Assembly: GCF_037381185.1 (NCBI RefSeq)
Contig: NZ_JARRQY010000098.1
Span: 1 to 6,506 of the forward strand
DNA: 6,506 nt
Source of the DNA: Acidihalobacter_A sp037381185
Lineage (GTDB): Bacteria > Pseudomonadota > Gammaproteobacteria > DSM-5130 > Acidihalobacteraceae
Direction of reading: 5' to 3'
Shown here: one piece after another, positions 1 to 5,936 of the stretch
Numbering within the stretch: the stretch's first letter is position 1
Layout: each line of letters opens with the position of its first letter
Notes under the pieces: generated by a model
What the model was told of the DNA's origin: nothing
Database searches by the model: none
Seen by the model: only the letters and a program-made list of their open reading frames with translations
Translations under genes and position numbers: made by a program

Positions 1-490
1 ATCAAGTCTCGTCTGCCCAAGCGCCAGCGGCGACTGCTGCGCGCCAACGACGAACGGATGTTCGAGCGCATTCGACGCACTGGACGGGCTTCCCGGCTCG
101 ACGTCGGGTCCAGTGTCGAGGCCACCGATCTGGTCCGCTTCGCGGCACGCAAAGTTTCTTGGGAATGGGTTGGCCGTCATCGACTTCGGCAGTCGCGTGG
201 GCGATATTTACACGGACTACAAGGCTGGTGGTAATTGGGAAAGGGAAATGTTCGTCCAATCGCTGAGTTTCACGATGACTGCACTAACAGGATCCATCGC
301 AACTTCTGTCGGCATGTATGCCTTAGGTTTTGTAGTTGCATTAACACCGATTGGATGGGTGGGACTGGTTATCGGTGGCTTGATAGTAGCTGGTGTGGCA
401 GCAACAGGCTCGGTTGGCGTGAATAATTTATCCGAGCATTACGCCGGAACGCTATATGACAAAATTATGCATTGGCTATCCAGCTTATGA
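1..490 (+). pseudogene. C-terminal part of a T6SS-type effector with membrane-inserting tail, frameshifted
   Basis: This is the 3' end of a secreted-effector-like gene that begins before the window. Frame 1 (from base 1) reads as GC-rich coding sequence ending in ATDLVRFAARK. Frame 2 then continues as LGNGLAVIDFGSRVGDIY and runs to the stop at 488-490. Removing one T from the TTT at 155-157 joins the two frames as ARKVLGNGLAVID, so a one-base insertion or a sequencing error is likely; frame 1 otherwise stops at 232-234. The tail contains a GGNWERE segment, then two hydrophobic glycine-rich stretches around an LTPIGW motif (341-358), and ends YDKIMHWLSSL. Such tails are typical of membrane-targeting effectors of the VasX, Tse4 or pore-forming PAAR kind (family knowledge; exact family not determined). 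The stop overlaps the immunity gene start. Frame 2 is open to the window edge, with a GTG at 113. ATG 248, preceded by a purine-rich GGGAAAGGG, could start a standalone 80-residue tail. Confidence 0.6.
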
Positions 491-855
491 GTAATAACGC
501 GGTACTAGTTTTGTTCGGTGTGTTTTCGCTTGTGGGTATCGTGGCAGCCATCCTATGGGTCGTTTTCGGAGAAGTTACCGTCAGGAGACTGAGGACAAAT
601 TCCGAGACTAGAGGAAAGCTTGGGGCGGAACTATATAGCGGCTGGGATATTGTAACCGTTGCACAAGCCCTTTCGATGCCCAAGTGGATAGCGCGACGGT
701 CTGGGACACTATACGGCATGCTGCCCGACACCAAACTACTGTATAGGCATACTACAAAATTCGACCGCATCCTAGCCCGAGCATTCTATTGGACAGGCGT
801 TGCGGCAACACTCGGTTTGTTCTCATGTGTACTGCTCTCCTGGATAGCGGCTTAA
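487..855 (+). CDS. Putative membrane immunity protein 1 (cognate to the upstream effector)
   Basis: This 122-residue protein probably protects the cell from the membrane toxin encoded just upstream. The start at ATG 487 is chosen because it overlaps the effector stop as ATGA and lines up with the starts of the three paralogues; an ATG at 472 lies inside the effector tail. One transmembrane helix lies at about residues 6-28 (LVLFGVFSLVGIVAAILWVV) and a second at about 102-120. Between them is a basic, conserved central region with FGEVTVRRLR, SGWDIVTVAQALSMPKW and LLYRHTTKFDR followed by FYWT. The positive charge after the first helix suggests that the loop is cytoplasmic and both ends face the periplasm. 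Small bitopic or polytopic membrane proteins are known immunity partners of pore-forming T6SS effectors; assigning that role here is inference from position, overlap and topology. No named family is recognised. Confidence 0.75.
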   Translation: MSNNAVLVLFGVFSLVGIVAAILWVVFGEVTVRRLRTNSETRGKLGAELYSGWDIVTVAQALSMPKWIARRSGTLYGMLPDTKLLYRHTTKFDRILARAFYWTGVAATLGLFSCVLLSWIAA

Positions 856-922
856 ATTAAAGCTGTCATGGACAAATAATGTGTCAGCATGCCACTTGGA
901 GCAGATATTTGACTGCGTCTGA

Positions 923-979
923 GAATGCGATAAAGGAAGGTTCTACGACAAAATTATGGCCAGGATGCCACAGCCATGA
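923..979 (+). pseudogene. Relic of an effector C-terminal tail before immunity gene 2
   Basis: Reading 923-979 in frame gives ECDKGRFYDKIMARMPQP and a stop. It aligns without gaps, codon for codon, with the intact effector ending EHYAGTLYDKIMHWLSSL and stop. The 12 bases encoding DKIM are identical (458-469 and 947-958). The relic's TGA at 977-979 overlaps ATG 976 of the next immunity gene, exactly as at 487-490. An in-frame stop lies directly upstream (920-922), so this is not a functional gene. It appears to be the remnant of a former toxin tail that was duplicated or displaced together with its immunity gene. Confidence 0.65.
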
Positions 980-1347
980 CTCATGAGGAGATTGATACGA
1001 CTTTAGGCCTTCTAGCTTTATTATCCATAATCATCGCCTTGATTCTTCAAGTTGTTTTTGGACAAATCACTGTTAGGCGGTTGAGAAAAAACCCAGAAAC
1101 AAAACATAAACTGGGAATGGAGTATGTAAGCGGGATGGACATCGTGGGCGTCGCGCAGGCGCTCTCCTGGCCAAAATCGCTTACGTTTCGTTCCAGCAAA
1201 AGAACTTTTAGCCTACTCCCGAATGCTGAGATGCTTTATAAGCATACGACGAAAATGGATCGTTTCATCGGCAGACTTTTTTATTGGACACTCATTGAAG
1301 CGGTGGTTTGCGTACTCATCTGGATAGCCGTGACAAGCATCAATTAA
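976..1347 (+). CDS. Putative membrane immunity protein 2 (paralogue)
   Basis: This 123-residue paralogue of immunity protein 1 has the same two-helix layout: a first transmembrane segment at about residues 9-28 (LGLLALLSIIIALILQVVFG), a basic central domain, and a second hydrophobic segment at about 105-121. The shared motifs are FGQITVRRLRKNPETK, SGMDIVGVAQALSWPK, MLYKHTTKMDR and FYWT. The start at ATG 976 overlaps the stop of the relic toxin tail as ATGA, which fixes the start by analogy with gene 1. The stretch around residues 70-80 (RSSKRTFSLLP) differs from proteins 1 and 3, and such variable patches may set toxin specificity. No intact toxin is attached, so it is likely an orphan immunity gene kept against toxins of neighbouring strains (inference). 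Confidence 0.7.
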   Translation: MTHEEIDTTLGLLALLSIIIALILQVVFGQITVRRLRKNPETKHKLGMEYVSGMDIVGVAQALSWPKSLTFRSSKRTFSLLPNAEMLYKHTTKMDRFIGRLFYWTLIEAVVCVLIWIAVTSIN

Positions 1348-1353
1348 GTCCGA

Positions 1354-1510
1354 TTGGCCAAAATGGCTACGTTCGAGGCTATAGAAGCTGCCGCTCTTGC
1401 AGTTACACCAACCGGCTGGATTTCGATCACCTCAGACCTTGCAGCAGCAAGACATCGGGAAAACATGGGGCCGTTACGACGATATCCTGCATTGGCTGTC
1501 CAGATTATGG
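1354..1510 (+). pseudogene. Frameshifted relic of an effector tail before immunity gene 3
   Basis: Two pieces of an effector-like tail are visible in different frames. Frame 1 reads AALAVTPTGWISI around 1402-1419, matching the FVVALTPIGWVGL core of the intact effector. Frame 2 then reads GRYDDILHWLSRL at 1469-1507, matching TLYDKIMHWLSSL at the very end of the intact effector. The expected ATGA overlap has become ATGG (1507-1510), so the relic has lost its stop as well as its frame. The region between the two pieces is shorter than in the intact tail. The sequence differs enough from the current effector that it probably came from a different toxin allele. Confidence 0.6.
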
Positions 1511-1884
1511 ATCATTTCTTTTCTATAGCTTCCTCGATCGTTTTAGATATTGCATTTCTTGCAATGTTCATCGCGATTATTCTTTGGGTTGTTTTTGGCC
1601 AAGTCACCGTTAGACGTTTACGGAAAAACCCCGAAGTCAAGAACCACCTTGGCTTAGAGTTCTACAGTGGGTGGGACATTATGAGCGTAGCTCAAACCTT
1701 ATCTTTACCAAAATGGATTGTACGCAGGCGCGGGACATTTTACGGACTTCTTCCAGACCACAATCTACTTTACACCCACACCACGAAACTCGACAGGATT
1801 CTAGGACGAATATTTTATTGGACACTAATATTTGCAATATCAGGAATATTCTTGTGCGGCTTCATTCCGTGGATATTTTCCTAA
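1507..1884 (+). CDS. Putative membrane immunity protein 3 (paralogue)
   Basis: This 125-residue protein is the closest visible relative of immunity protein 1. It has a first transmembrane helix at about residues 10-31, the basic loop FGQVTVRRLRKNPEVK, then SGWDIMSVAQTLSLPKW, LLYTHTTKLDR and FYWT, and a hydrophobic C-terminus at about 104-124. The frame is open back to a TTG at 1354, which would give 176 residues. I place the start at ATG 1507 because it is the position equivalent to the starts of the other three genes and because the upstream stretch is a decayed toxin tail. Bases 1804-1827 and 2384-2407 of genes 3 and 4 differ at only one position in 24, consistent with gene conversion or strong constraint on the FYWT segment. 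Confidence 0.7.
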   Translation: MDHFFSIASSIVLDIAFLAMFIAIILWVVFGQVTVRRLRKNPEVKNHLGLEFYSGWDIMSVAQTLSLPKWIVRRRGTFYGLLPDHNLLYTHTTKLDRILGRIFYWTLIFAISGIFLCGFIPWIFS

Positions 1885-2048
1885 CCCCCTTCGAGAGAAT
1901 AGCGAAGCAGCAGCCCCCCACCAAGTTTCAAGAGAAGCGCCAGTCTCAGCCTTAAGGCCGCCAGCTGGATAAACCTAGCCACCGGGAACTTAAATGCAGC
2001 CGAGATGGCGACATAAGAAACGGCAAGTACGAATCACTTCCCAGAGCA

Positions 2049-2099
2049 CCGTACCGAAACGCCACACAAAAAATCATGCGACTGTTATCCAGACAATGA
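2049..2099 (+). pseudogene. Relic of an effector C-terminal end before immunity gene 4
   Basis: The frame ending at TGA 2097-2099 reads PYRNATQKIMRLLSRQ and stop. Its last nine residues, KIMRLLSRQ, align without gaps with KIMHWLSSL of the intact effector. The stop overlaps ATG 2096 of immunity gene 4 as ATGA. Further upstream in the same frame, SRDGDI (about 1998-2015) faintly echoes SRVGDI of the intact effector, but that match is short and may be chance. The short length makes this relic less certain than the other two; the identical position and the overlap are the main support. Confidence 0.5.
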
Positions 2100-2449
2100 A
2101 TAGCAACAGCCTACTAGCCTTATTCTTAGCCGGCCTTTTAGGCATGATGGTTACGTCGATATTATGCATCGCATTTGGAGAAACAACCATCAAAAAACTT
2201 AAAAACAATGATCAATTGAAGAGCGGCTTAGACCATAAGTTAACTGGCTACCCAAACATTATAGGCGTTGCACAAGCCCTCTCCTTGCCAAGATGGGCGA
2301 CATATCAATTTGTAAAATTTTTCAGCATGTCACCAGACCCCAACGTACTTTACATGCATACTACAAAACTTGATCGCGTCTTGGGACGAGTATTTTATTG
2401 GACACTAGCGACCTCCGTTTCATGCGAAATTGCCTGCATCTTTCTTTAG
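2096..2449 (+). CDS. Putative membrane immunity protein 4 (divergent paralogue)
   Basis: This 117-residue protein is the most divergent member of the array. It keeps an N-terminal hydrophobic helix (about residues 6-27), FGETTIKKLK, the GVAQALSLPRW block, VLYMHTTKLDR and FYWT, and ends in a short hydrophobic segment at about 100-117. The region between the first helix and GVAQALS (DHKLTGYPNIIG) and the next stretch (YQFVKFFSMSP) differ most from the other copies. An in-frame ATG at 1994 would add 34 basic, low-quality residues. The start at 2096 is preferred because it forms the ATGA overlap with the relic tail and matches the paralogues. Like genes 2 and 3, it has no intact toxin beside it and is probably an orphan immunity gene. 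Confidence 0.65.
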   Translation: MNSNSLLALFLAGLLGMMVTSILCIAFGETTIKKLKNNDQLKSGLDHKLTGYPNIIGVAQALSLPRWATYQFVKFFSMSPDPNVLYMHTTKLDRVLGRVFYWTLATSVSCEIACIFL

Positions 2450-2473
2450 CCCCCCCATAATATACAGACCATC

Positions 2474-2794
2474 ATGCTTATCTTTGAGTACGAATCCCAA
2501 GAAAACACTCCGATAAGGGTGTTGTTTTGGCTGATAGTGAGGCACGGAGAAAATCTCCGCGGCTGGAAGTTTCAATACGACGAACCTCAGTACTCCATGA
2601 TATGGACTCCCACTTTCTCAAAAAATCTATGGATCAGACACCCCAATGTCACTGCCACATTGCATGAAGTTGAAAAATCCATAACCTACTGCGCGGTAAC
2701 AATGCTGAACCTTGGAGACCGTGATCCACTAGGTGCATTCAAAAAAGTCAACGACAAAACATACAAAAGGCTTATTTTGAATGCCTTTGAATAA
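2474..2794 (+). CDS. Hypothetical protein, 106 residues, possible extra member of the immunity locus
   Basis: I do not recognise this protein. It is soluble-looking, rich in aromatic and charged residues, with two short hydrophobic patches (IRVLFWLIV near residues 14-22 and ITYCAVTMLNL near 70-80), and it has no clear signal peptide. Codon use is mixed and AT-rich, like the preceding immunity genes and unlike the GC-rich genes downstream. It starts 24 bases after the stop of immunity gene 4, so it is probably cotranscribed with it. No clear ribosome binding site is visible. It shows no resemblance to the four two-helix immunity proteins. By position it could be an immunity protein for an unrelated, lost toxin, but that is only inference. 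Confidence 0.5.
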   Translation: MLIFEYESQENTPIRVLFWLIVRHGENLRGWKFQYDEPQYSMIWTPTFSKNLWIRHPNVTATLHEVEKSITYCAVTMLNLGDRDPLGAFKKVNDKTYKRLILNAFE

Positions 2795-3052
2795 CCAGAA
2801 GTTATCAAAACATGAAACACCTGAGGGAACGCCTGCGAGAAAACCCTCGGTTCGGACCTTGGCGTCATCAGACTTGCAATCGCCCCCCTGTCTTCTTTCA
2901 GCATCAAGCGTTGAAAGCTACCGTTTTAGGTTCAAATTCGTGCGTCAGTAGCGTCTGGACTCTTGTTCCGATTGCAGTGCACGCGTGCGTCTTCAGTCAG
3001 ACATGATTTCAAACCCTCCCGGCGCGCGCCCTCACTTGACTCGAACCGGAAC

Positions 3053-4726
3053 ATGTATCCTGTGATTGTCACCGTCATGCTTCGACGGAACAGGGAACTC
3101 GGAGAGAGAAAGTTCGGTCGAAGTCGAGTTACATCGCGCGTAATTCAACACGCTCGATGCGACAAGAACCAGATTCCCCGGAGAAAGACGATCCTCGCGC
3201 AAAACCTCACGAAACAGGAACAGCTCGCCCATCTATCCGAGCAGTACGATTACCCGATCGTCGAGTACGACGAGGGGTTGACAGCCTCGCAATCGATTCT
3301 GCGACGGCTGGACGTCGACACACTCAGAGCCGAACTCTGGCTACCGCTGACGTGGGACAAGGACCGCGCCGAGGTCGTCGCCTGCACGCCCGACGATGCG
3401 GAGCTGCGGCGCCGCATCCGCGCAACGCTCGGCGTCGACGACATCACGTTCCGCGTCGCCACGCGCGCCGACCTCGTCCGCCTGATCGAAAACAGCGCGG
3501 ACCTGAACCCCGAATTCCCGGTCACGGGCGGACGCACGCCGCTGGCCAAGGTGCGCACGTATCTGGCCGTGCTCCGCACCCGCTACGCGGACCAGCGCAC
3601 GCAGTTGGCGCGCGGTCGCACCGGGCTCGCGCTCACCCGCACGGGGCTGGCCTTCGTCAGCATCGCGGTGGGATTTCTGCGCTTGCTCGGCGGCGGCGTG
3701 CTGCTGTGGTTCGAAGTTCCGTTGCTGATCCTGGGCATGGCCGCAGTCATCAACGGCATGGTCTGGTATCTGCCGACACGCAGACATGCGCAGGCCATCA
3801 AGCCCTATCCGCCCTACGACGTTCCGGACGACTACACCGCGCTGGAAGTTTCCGATCCGGGCGGTACCTTCGACTTTCAAAGAAGCGCCGTGGTCGACAG
3901 CGCCGGCGTGCTGCGCGAGCACTGGGACGCGCTCTCGCCCGTCGAGCGGCGCCGCTTCCTGGCCAACGACCGCACCACGCTTGCCGAGGAGCGGACCGTG
4001 CTGGCCTATCTGCGCACCATGATGGCCAAGGCGCGCACCGGGCTCGCGTTCTCACGCACCGGCGCCGCCTTCGCCGGGATAGGCATCGCCTTCATCCGCA
4101 AGTTCCACCCCGGCCCGTGGTCGGTTTTCGACTGGGCCCTGATCGCCATCGGTGTGCTGATGCTGGCCGAAGGCTTCCATTGGTACCGGCCGGGGCGGCA
4201 CGCCGGCGATGCCGCGCTGGAAAACGTCAGCAAGGTCAGCGGCCGGCGCGGCCTGTGGGATACGATTTTCCCGTCCTCGTGCCTCTACGCCGCGCTGCGC
4301 GACCCGGTGGAGGAAGCGAATGCCGCCGATGCATGCCCTGGTGTGTGGGCCACCACCGGGCTGGCGCTGGAGCGCACCACGCTGGCCGACAAGCGCAACG
4401 CGATGTCGCACCTGCGTACGGTGATGGCGCGCGCGCGCACGGGCATGGCGTTCATCCGCACCGGCTTCAGCATAATGTCGATCGGCGCCGGCCTGTTCAT
4501 CTATTTCGGCTTCTTCGGCAGGGCGAACACGCTCTGGTCCGCCTTCGACATCGCCCTCGTCCTGATCGGCCTGTACCTGATCGCGGACGGGCTGCGCTGG
4601 TATGTGCCCGCCGAACGGATCAAGCGCCGCTCGTCCTTTTGCGACGAGGATTTCGAGATCGCCGACGCCGACTACAGCGAGCCGAAAGTCGCCTGGAACA
4701 GAGAGCACTACCGCCATGGCGACTGA
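3053..4726 (+). CDS. GspE/MshE N-terminal-like domain fused to three DUF202 membrane modules
   Basis: This is a protein of about 557 residues. Residues about 50-150 (LTKQEQLAHLSEQYD, then PIVEYDE and a TPDDAELRRRI-like end) resemble the N-terminal domain of GspE-type secretion ATPases, but no Walker motifs follow. Three DUF202-type modules come next, at about 161-250, 300-385 and 434-525. Each has an amphipathic helix of seven-residue Arg-Thr repeats, two transmembrane helices and a closing WY[LRV]P motif (VWYLPTRR, HWYRPGRH, RWYVPAER). It is an inner-membrane protein of unknown function. The start is uncertain: ATG 3053 is used, while ATG 3077 gives an N-terminus equal in length to the downstream paralogue, and a TTG at 2963 gives 587 residues. 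No good ribosome binding site marks any of them. The canonical arginines of the c-di-GMP-binding MshEN motif are not evident. The gene overlaps the next by 11 bases, so coupled translation is likely. Confidence 0.75.
   Translation: MYPVIVTVMLRRNRELGERKFGRSRVTSRVIQHARCDKNQIPRRKTILAQNLTKQEQLAHLSEQYDYPIVEYDEGLTASQSILRRLDVDTLRAELWLPLTWDKDRAEVVACTPDDAELRRRIRATLGVDDITFRVATRADLVRLIENSADLNPEFPVTGGRTPLAKVRTYLAVLRTRYADQRTQLARGRTGLALTRTGLAFVSIAVGFLRLLGGGVLLWFEVPLLILGMAAVINGMVWYLPTRRHAQAIKPYPPYDVPDDYTALEVSDPGGTFDFQRSAVVDSAGVLREHWDALSPVERRRFLANDRTTLAEERTVLAYLRTMMAKARTGLAFSRTGAAFAGIGIAFIRKFHPGPWSVFDWALIAIGVLMLAEGFHWYRPGRHAGDAALENVSKVSGRRGLWDTIFPSSCLYAALRDPVEEANAADACPGVWATTGLALERTTLADKRNAMSHLRTVMARARTGMAFIRTGFSIMSIGAGLFIYFGFFGRANTLWSAFDIALVLIGLYLIADGLRWYVPAERIKRRSSFCDEDFEIADADYSEPKVAWNREHYRHGD
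3533..3658 (+). repeat. Six Arg-Thr heptads, module 1 of the first DUF202 protein
   Basis: Six consecutive seven-residue units begin with RT: RTPLAKV, RTYLAVL, RTRYADQ, RTQLARG, RTGLALT and RTGLAFV. Small or hydrophobic residues (often Leu-Ala) hold positions 4 and 5. On a helix this gives a stripe of arginines on one face leading straight into the first transmembrane segment. Confidence 0.85.
3950..4075 (+). repeat. Six heptads, module 2 of the first DUF202 protein
   Basis: The units are RRFLAND, RTTLAEE, RTVLAYL, RTMMAKA, RTGLAFS and RTGAAFA. The first three closely follow the classic DUF202 opening (R-x-x-LANE-RTFLAW-x-RT), which is how the family was recognised; the later heptads extend it. 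Confidence 0.85.
4352..4477 (+). repeat. Six heptads, module 3 of the first DUF202 protein
   Basis: The units are TTGLALE, RTTLADK, RNAMSHL, RTVMARA, RTGMAFI and RTGFSIM. Register is exact, with the arginine replaced in the first unit and Thr replaced by Asn in the third. Confidence 0.8.
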
Positions 4727-5903
4727 AACGAACCCGTACAGTGCCCTGGTCGAAGACGGCGTTATCGATGCCGCGCTGCTCGACGCCGCGCAGCGCAGCG
4801 CGACCGCTCGGGGCGTCGACCTGGAGCGCGTGCTGCTGCAGGAATACGGCGTTTCGCGCTGCGAGCTGCTGACCTCCCTGTCCAGACACTACGATTGCCT
4901 GACCGTACAGTACGACGAACGGCTGCCGGTGCCGTCGCACCTGTTCGCGGGGCTGGACGGCAAGGTGCTGCGCGCCGGCGGCTGGTTCCCGGTGATGCAA
5001 CTGGGCGAGACCGTGGTGATCGCCGCCGCCGATCCACGCAGCGAGGCGCTGCGCGAGCAAGTCAGACAGCTCGTTCCCGCCGCGGACTACGAGTTTCGCG
5101 TCGCGCTCAACGAGGACGTGTGCTGGTACATCCAGGACTATCTCCACGCGAAGGCGGAGCTGCTCATTGGCATCGAGCGCACCGGCCTGGCCTACTGGCG
5201 CAACACCATGGCCCTGTGGCGCACCAAGCTCGCCTGCCACCGCACCGGCCACGCCCGGGCGCGAACCGCGATGAAGCTGTTGCGCTGGGGGCTGGCGATG
5301 GTGGCGTTGTCGAACGCGCTGACGCGCATGGACCACAACGTGCTGGCGCCGCATCATCTCGCCGTGCTCGTGGCCGGTATCGTGCTGGCCGGCGTCGGCC
5401 TGTTCGATTACCTCAAGGTCCGCGGCTCGCGCATGGACCTGCCCTGCCAAAGCGTTCTGATGGACATCACCGAGAAGAACATCCGCTTTACCGAGCGCTA
5501 TCATCTGGATGACGCACCCGCCAGAGCGGCGAACGAACCGCTGCTGGCCCGGCTCACCGCCGCAATTCCGCAGTATTGCACCATCCTGCGTCCGGTCCCG
5601 GCCAGCAAGGAGCGCACGCATCTGGCGCGCGAGCGCAATCTGCTCGCTGCGCAACGCACCATCGCCGCCAGCCACCGGACATCGTATGCCCGCGCCCGAA
5701 CGGGGCTGTCGCTGATCCGCACCGGCGTGTCCTTCATCGGTCTGGGGATCGCGATGAACAAGCTGCTGGGAGGCGGGCCCTACAGCATCACCGACTACAT
5801 CCTCGCCGGCGCGGGGTTCCTGATGCTGATCGACGGCCTGCTCTGGTATCTGCCGGTGCACAAGCTGAAATACGGCATGGGCCGGGAGATCAGGGATCCT
5901 TAG
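4716..5903 (+). CDS. GspE/MshE N-terminal-like domain fused to two DUF202 membrane modules
   Basis: This 395-residue protein is a paralogue of the preceding gene product. Residues about 8-146 match the two halves of a GspE/MshE N-terminal domain: LVEDGVIDAALLDAAQ, then LLQEYGVSRCELLTSLSRHY, the VQYDE strand, and a VVIAAADPRSEALREQV segment typical of the domain's C-terminal half. The ATPase core is absent. Two DUF202-type modules follow at about 155-240 and 300-390. The second closes with LLWYLPVHKLK, while the first has a weaker ending (LFDYLKVRG), suggesting that it has diverged. ATG 4716 is chosen as the start; it overlaps the upstream stop (4724-4726) by 11 bases and has a weak GAGAG about ten bases upstream. 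The two proteins are probably made together and may assemble in the inner membrane, perhaps as part of an envelope or signalling complex. The function is unknown. Confidence 0.8.
   Translation: MATETNPYSALVEDGVIDAALLDAAQRSATARGVDLERVLLQEYGVSRCELLTSLSRHYDCLTVQYDERLPVPSHLFAGLDGKVLRAGGWFPVMQLGETVVIAAADPRSEALREQVRQLVPAADYEFRVALNEDVCWYIQDYLHAKAELLIGIERTGLAYWRNTMALWRTKLACHRTGHARARTAMKLLRWGLAMVALSNALTRMDHNVLAPHHLAVLVAGIVLAGVGLFDYLKVRGSRMDLPCQSVLMDITEKNIRFTERYHLDDAPARAANEPLLARLTAAIPQYCTILRPVPASKERTHLARERNLLAAQRTIAASHRTSYARARTGLSLIRTGVSFIGLGIAMNKLLGGGPYSITDYILAGAGFLMLIDGLLWYLPVHKLKYGMGREIRDP
5178..5303 (+). repeat. Six heptads, module 1 of the second DUF202 protein
   Basis: The units are RTGLAYW, RNTMALW, RTKLACH, RTGHARA, RTAMKLL and RWGLAMV, all in exact seven-residue register. 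This copy carries the most substitutions, in line with the less typical membrane part that follows. Confidence 0.8.
5613..5738 (+). repeat. Six heptads, module 2 of the second DUF202 protein
   Basis: The units are RTHLARE, RNLLAAQ, RTIAASH, RTSYARA, RTGLSLI and RTGVSFI. Together with the other four arrays this makes thirty heptads in the two-gene operon. Confidence 0.85.
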
Positions 5904-5936
5904 GGACTGTTCACACTATTGCGCGGTGCCCGACCG

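Noticed and set aside
1354..1506. Open frame upstream of immunity gene 3, giving a 176-residue protein from a TTG start
   Set aside because: The stretch is better explained as a decayed toxin tail that happens to stay open in this frame. The equivalent start in the three paralogues is at the position of ATG 1507.
2545..2559. Perfect six-base inverted repeat CGGAGA-AAA-TCTCCG
   Set aside because: It lies inside the 106-residue coding frame, is short, and has no flanking feature to suggest a regulatory role.
2820..2850. Imperfect inverted repeat CTGAGGG / CCCTCGG after the immunity array
   Set aside because: The loop is 16 bases, one pair is a wobble and no T-tract follows, so it is not convincing as a terminator.
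2928..2942. GGTTCAAATTC resembling a tRNA T-loop or an integration site
   Set aside because: The base after the loop does not pair to close the T-stem, and no acceptor stem, anticodon arm or matching direct repeat was seen.
3036..3066. TTGACT followed by TATCCT or TGTGAT as a promoter for the DUF202 operon
   Set aside because: Spacings are 14 and 19 bases with poor -10 matches, and the candidate overlaps the possible start codons.
3157..4872. Long open frame of 571 codons in another frame over the first DUF202 gene, plus long minus-strand frames
   Set aside because: These are shadows of GC-rich coding sequence. Their translations are Arg/Ala/Pro-rich without domains, while the chosen frame gives clear DUF202 repeats.
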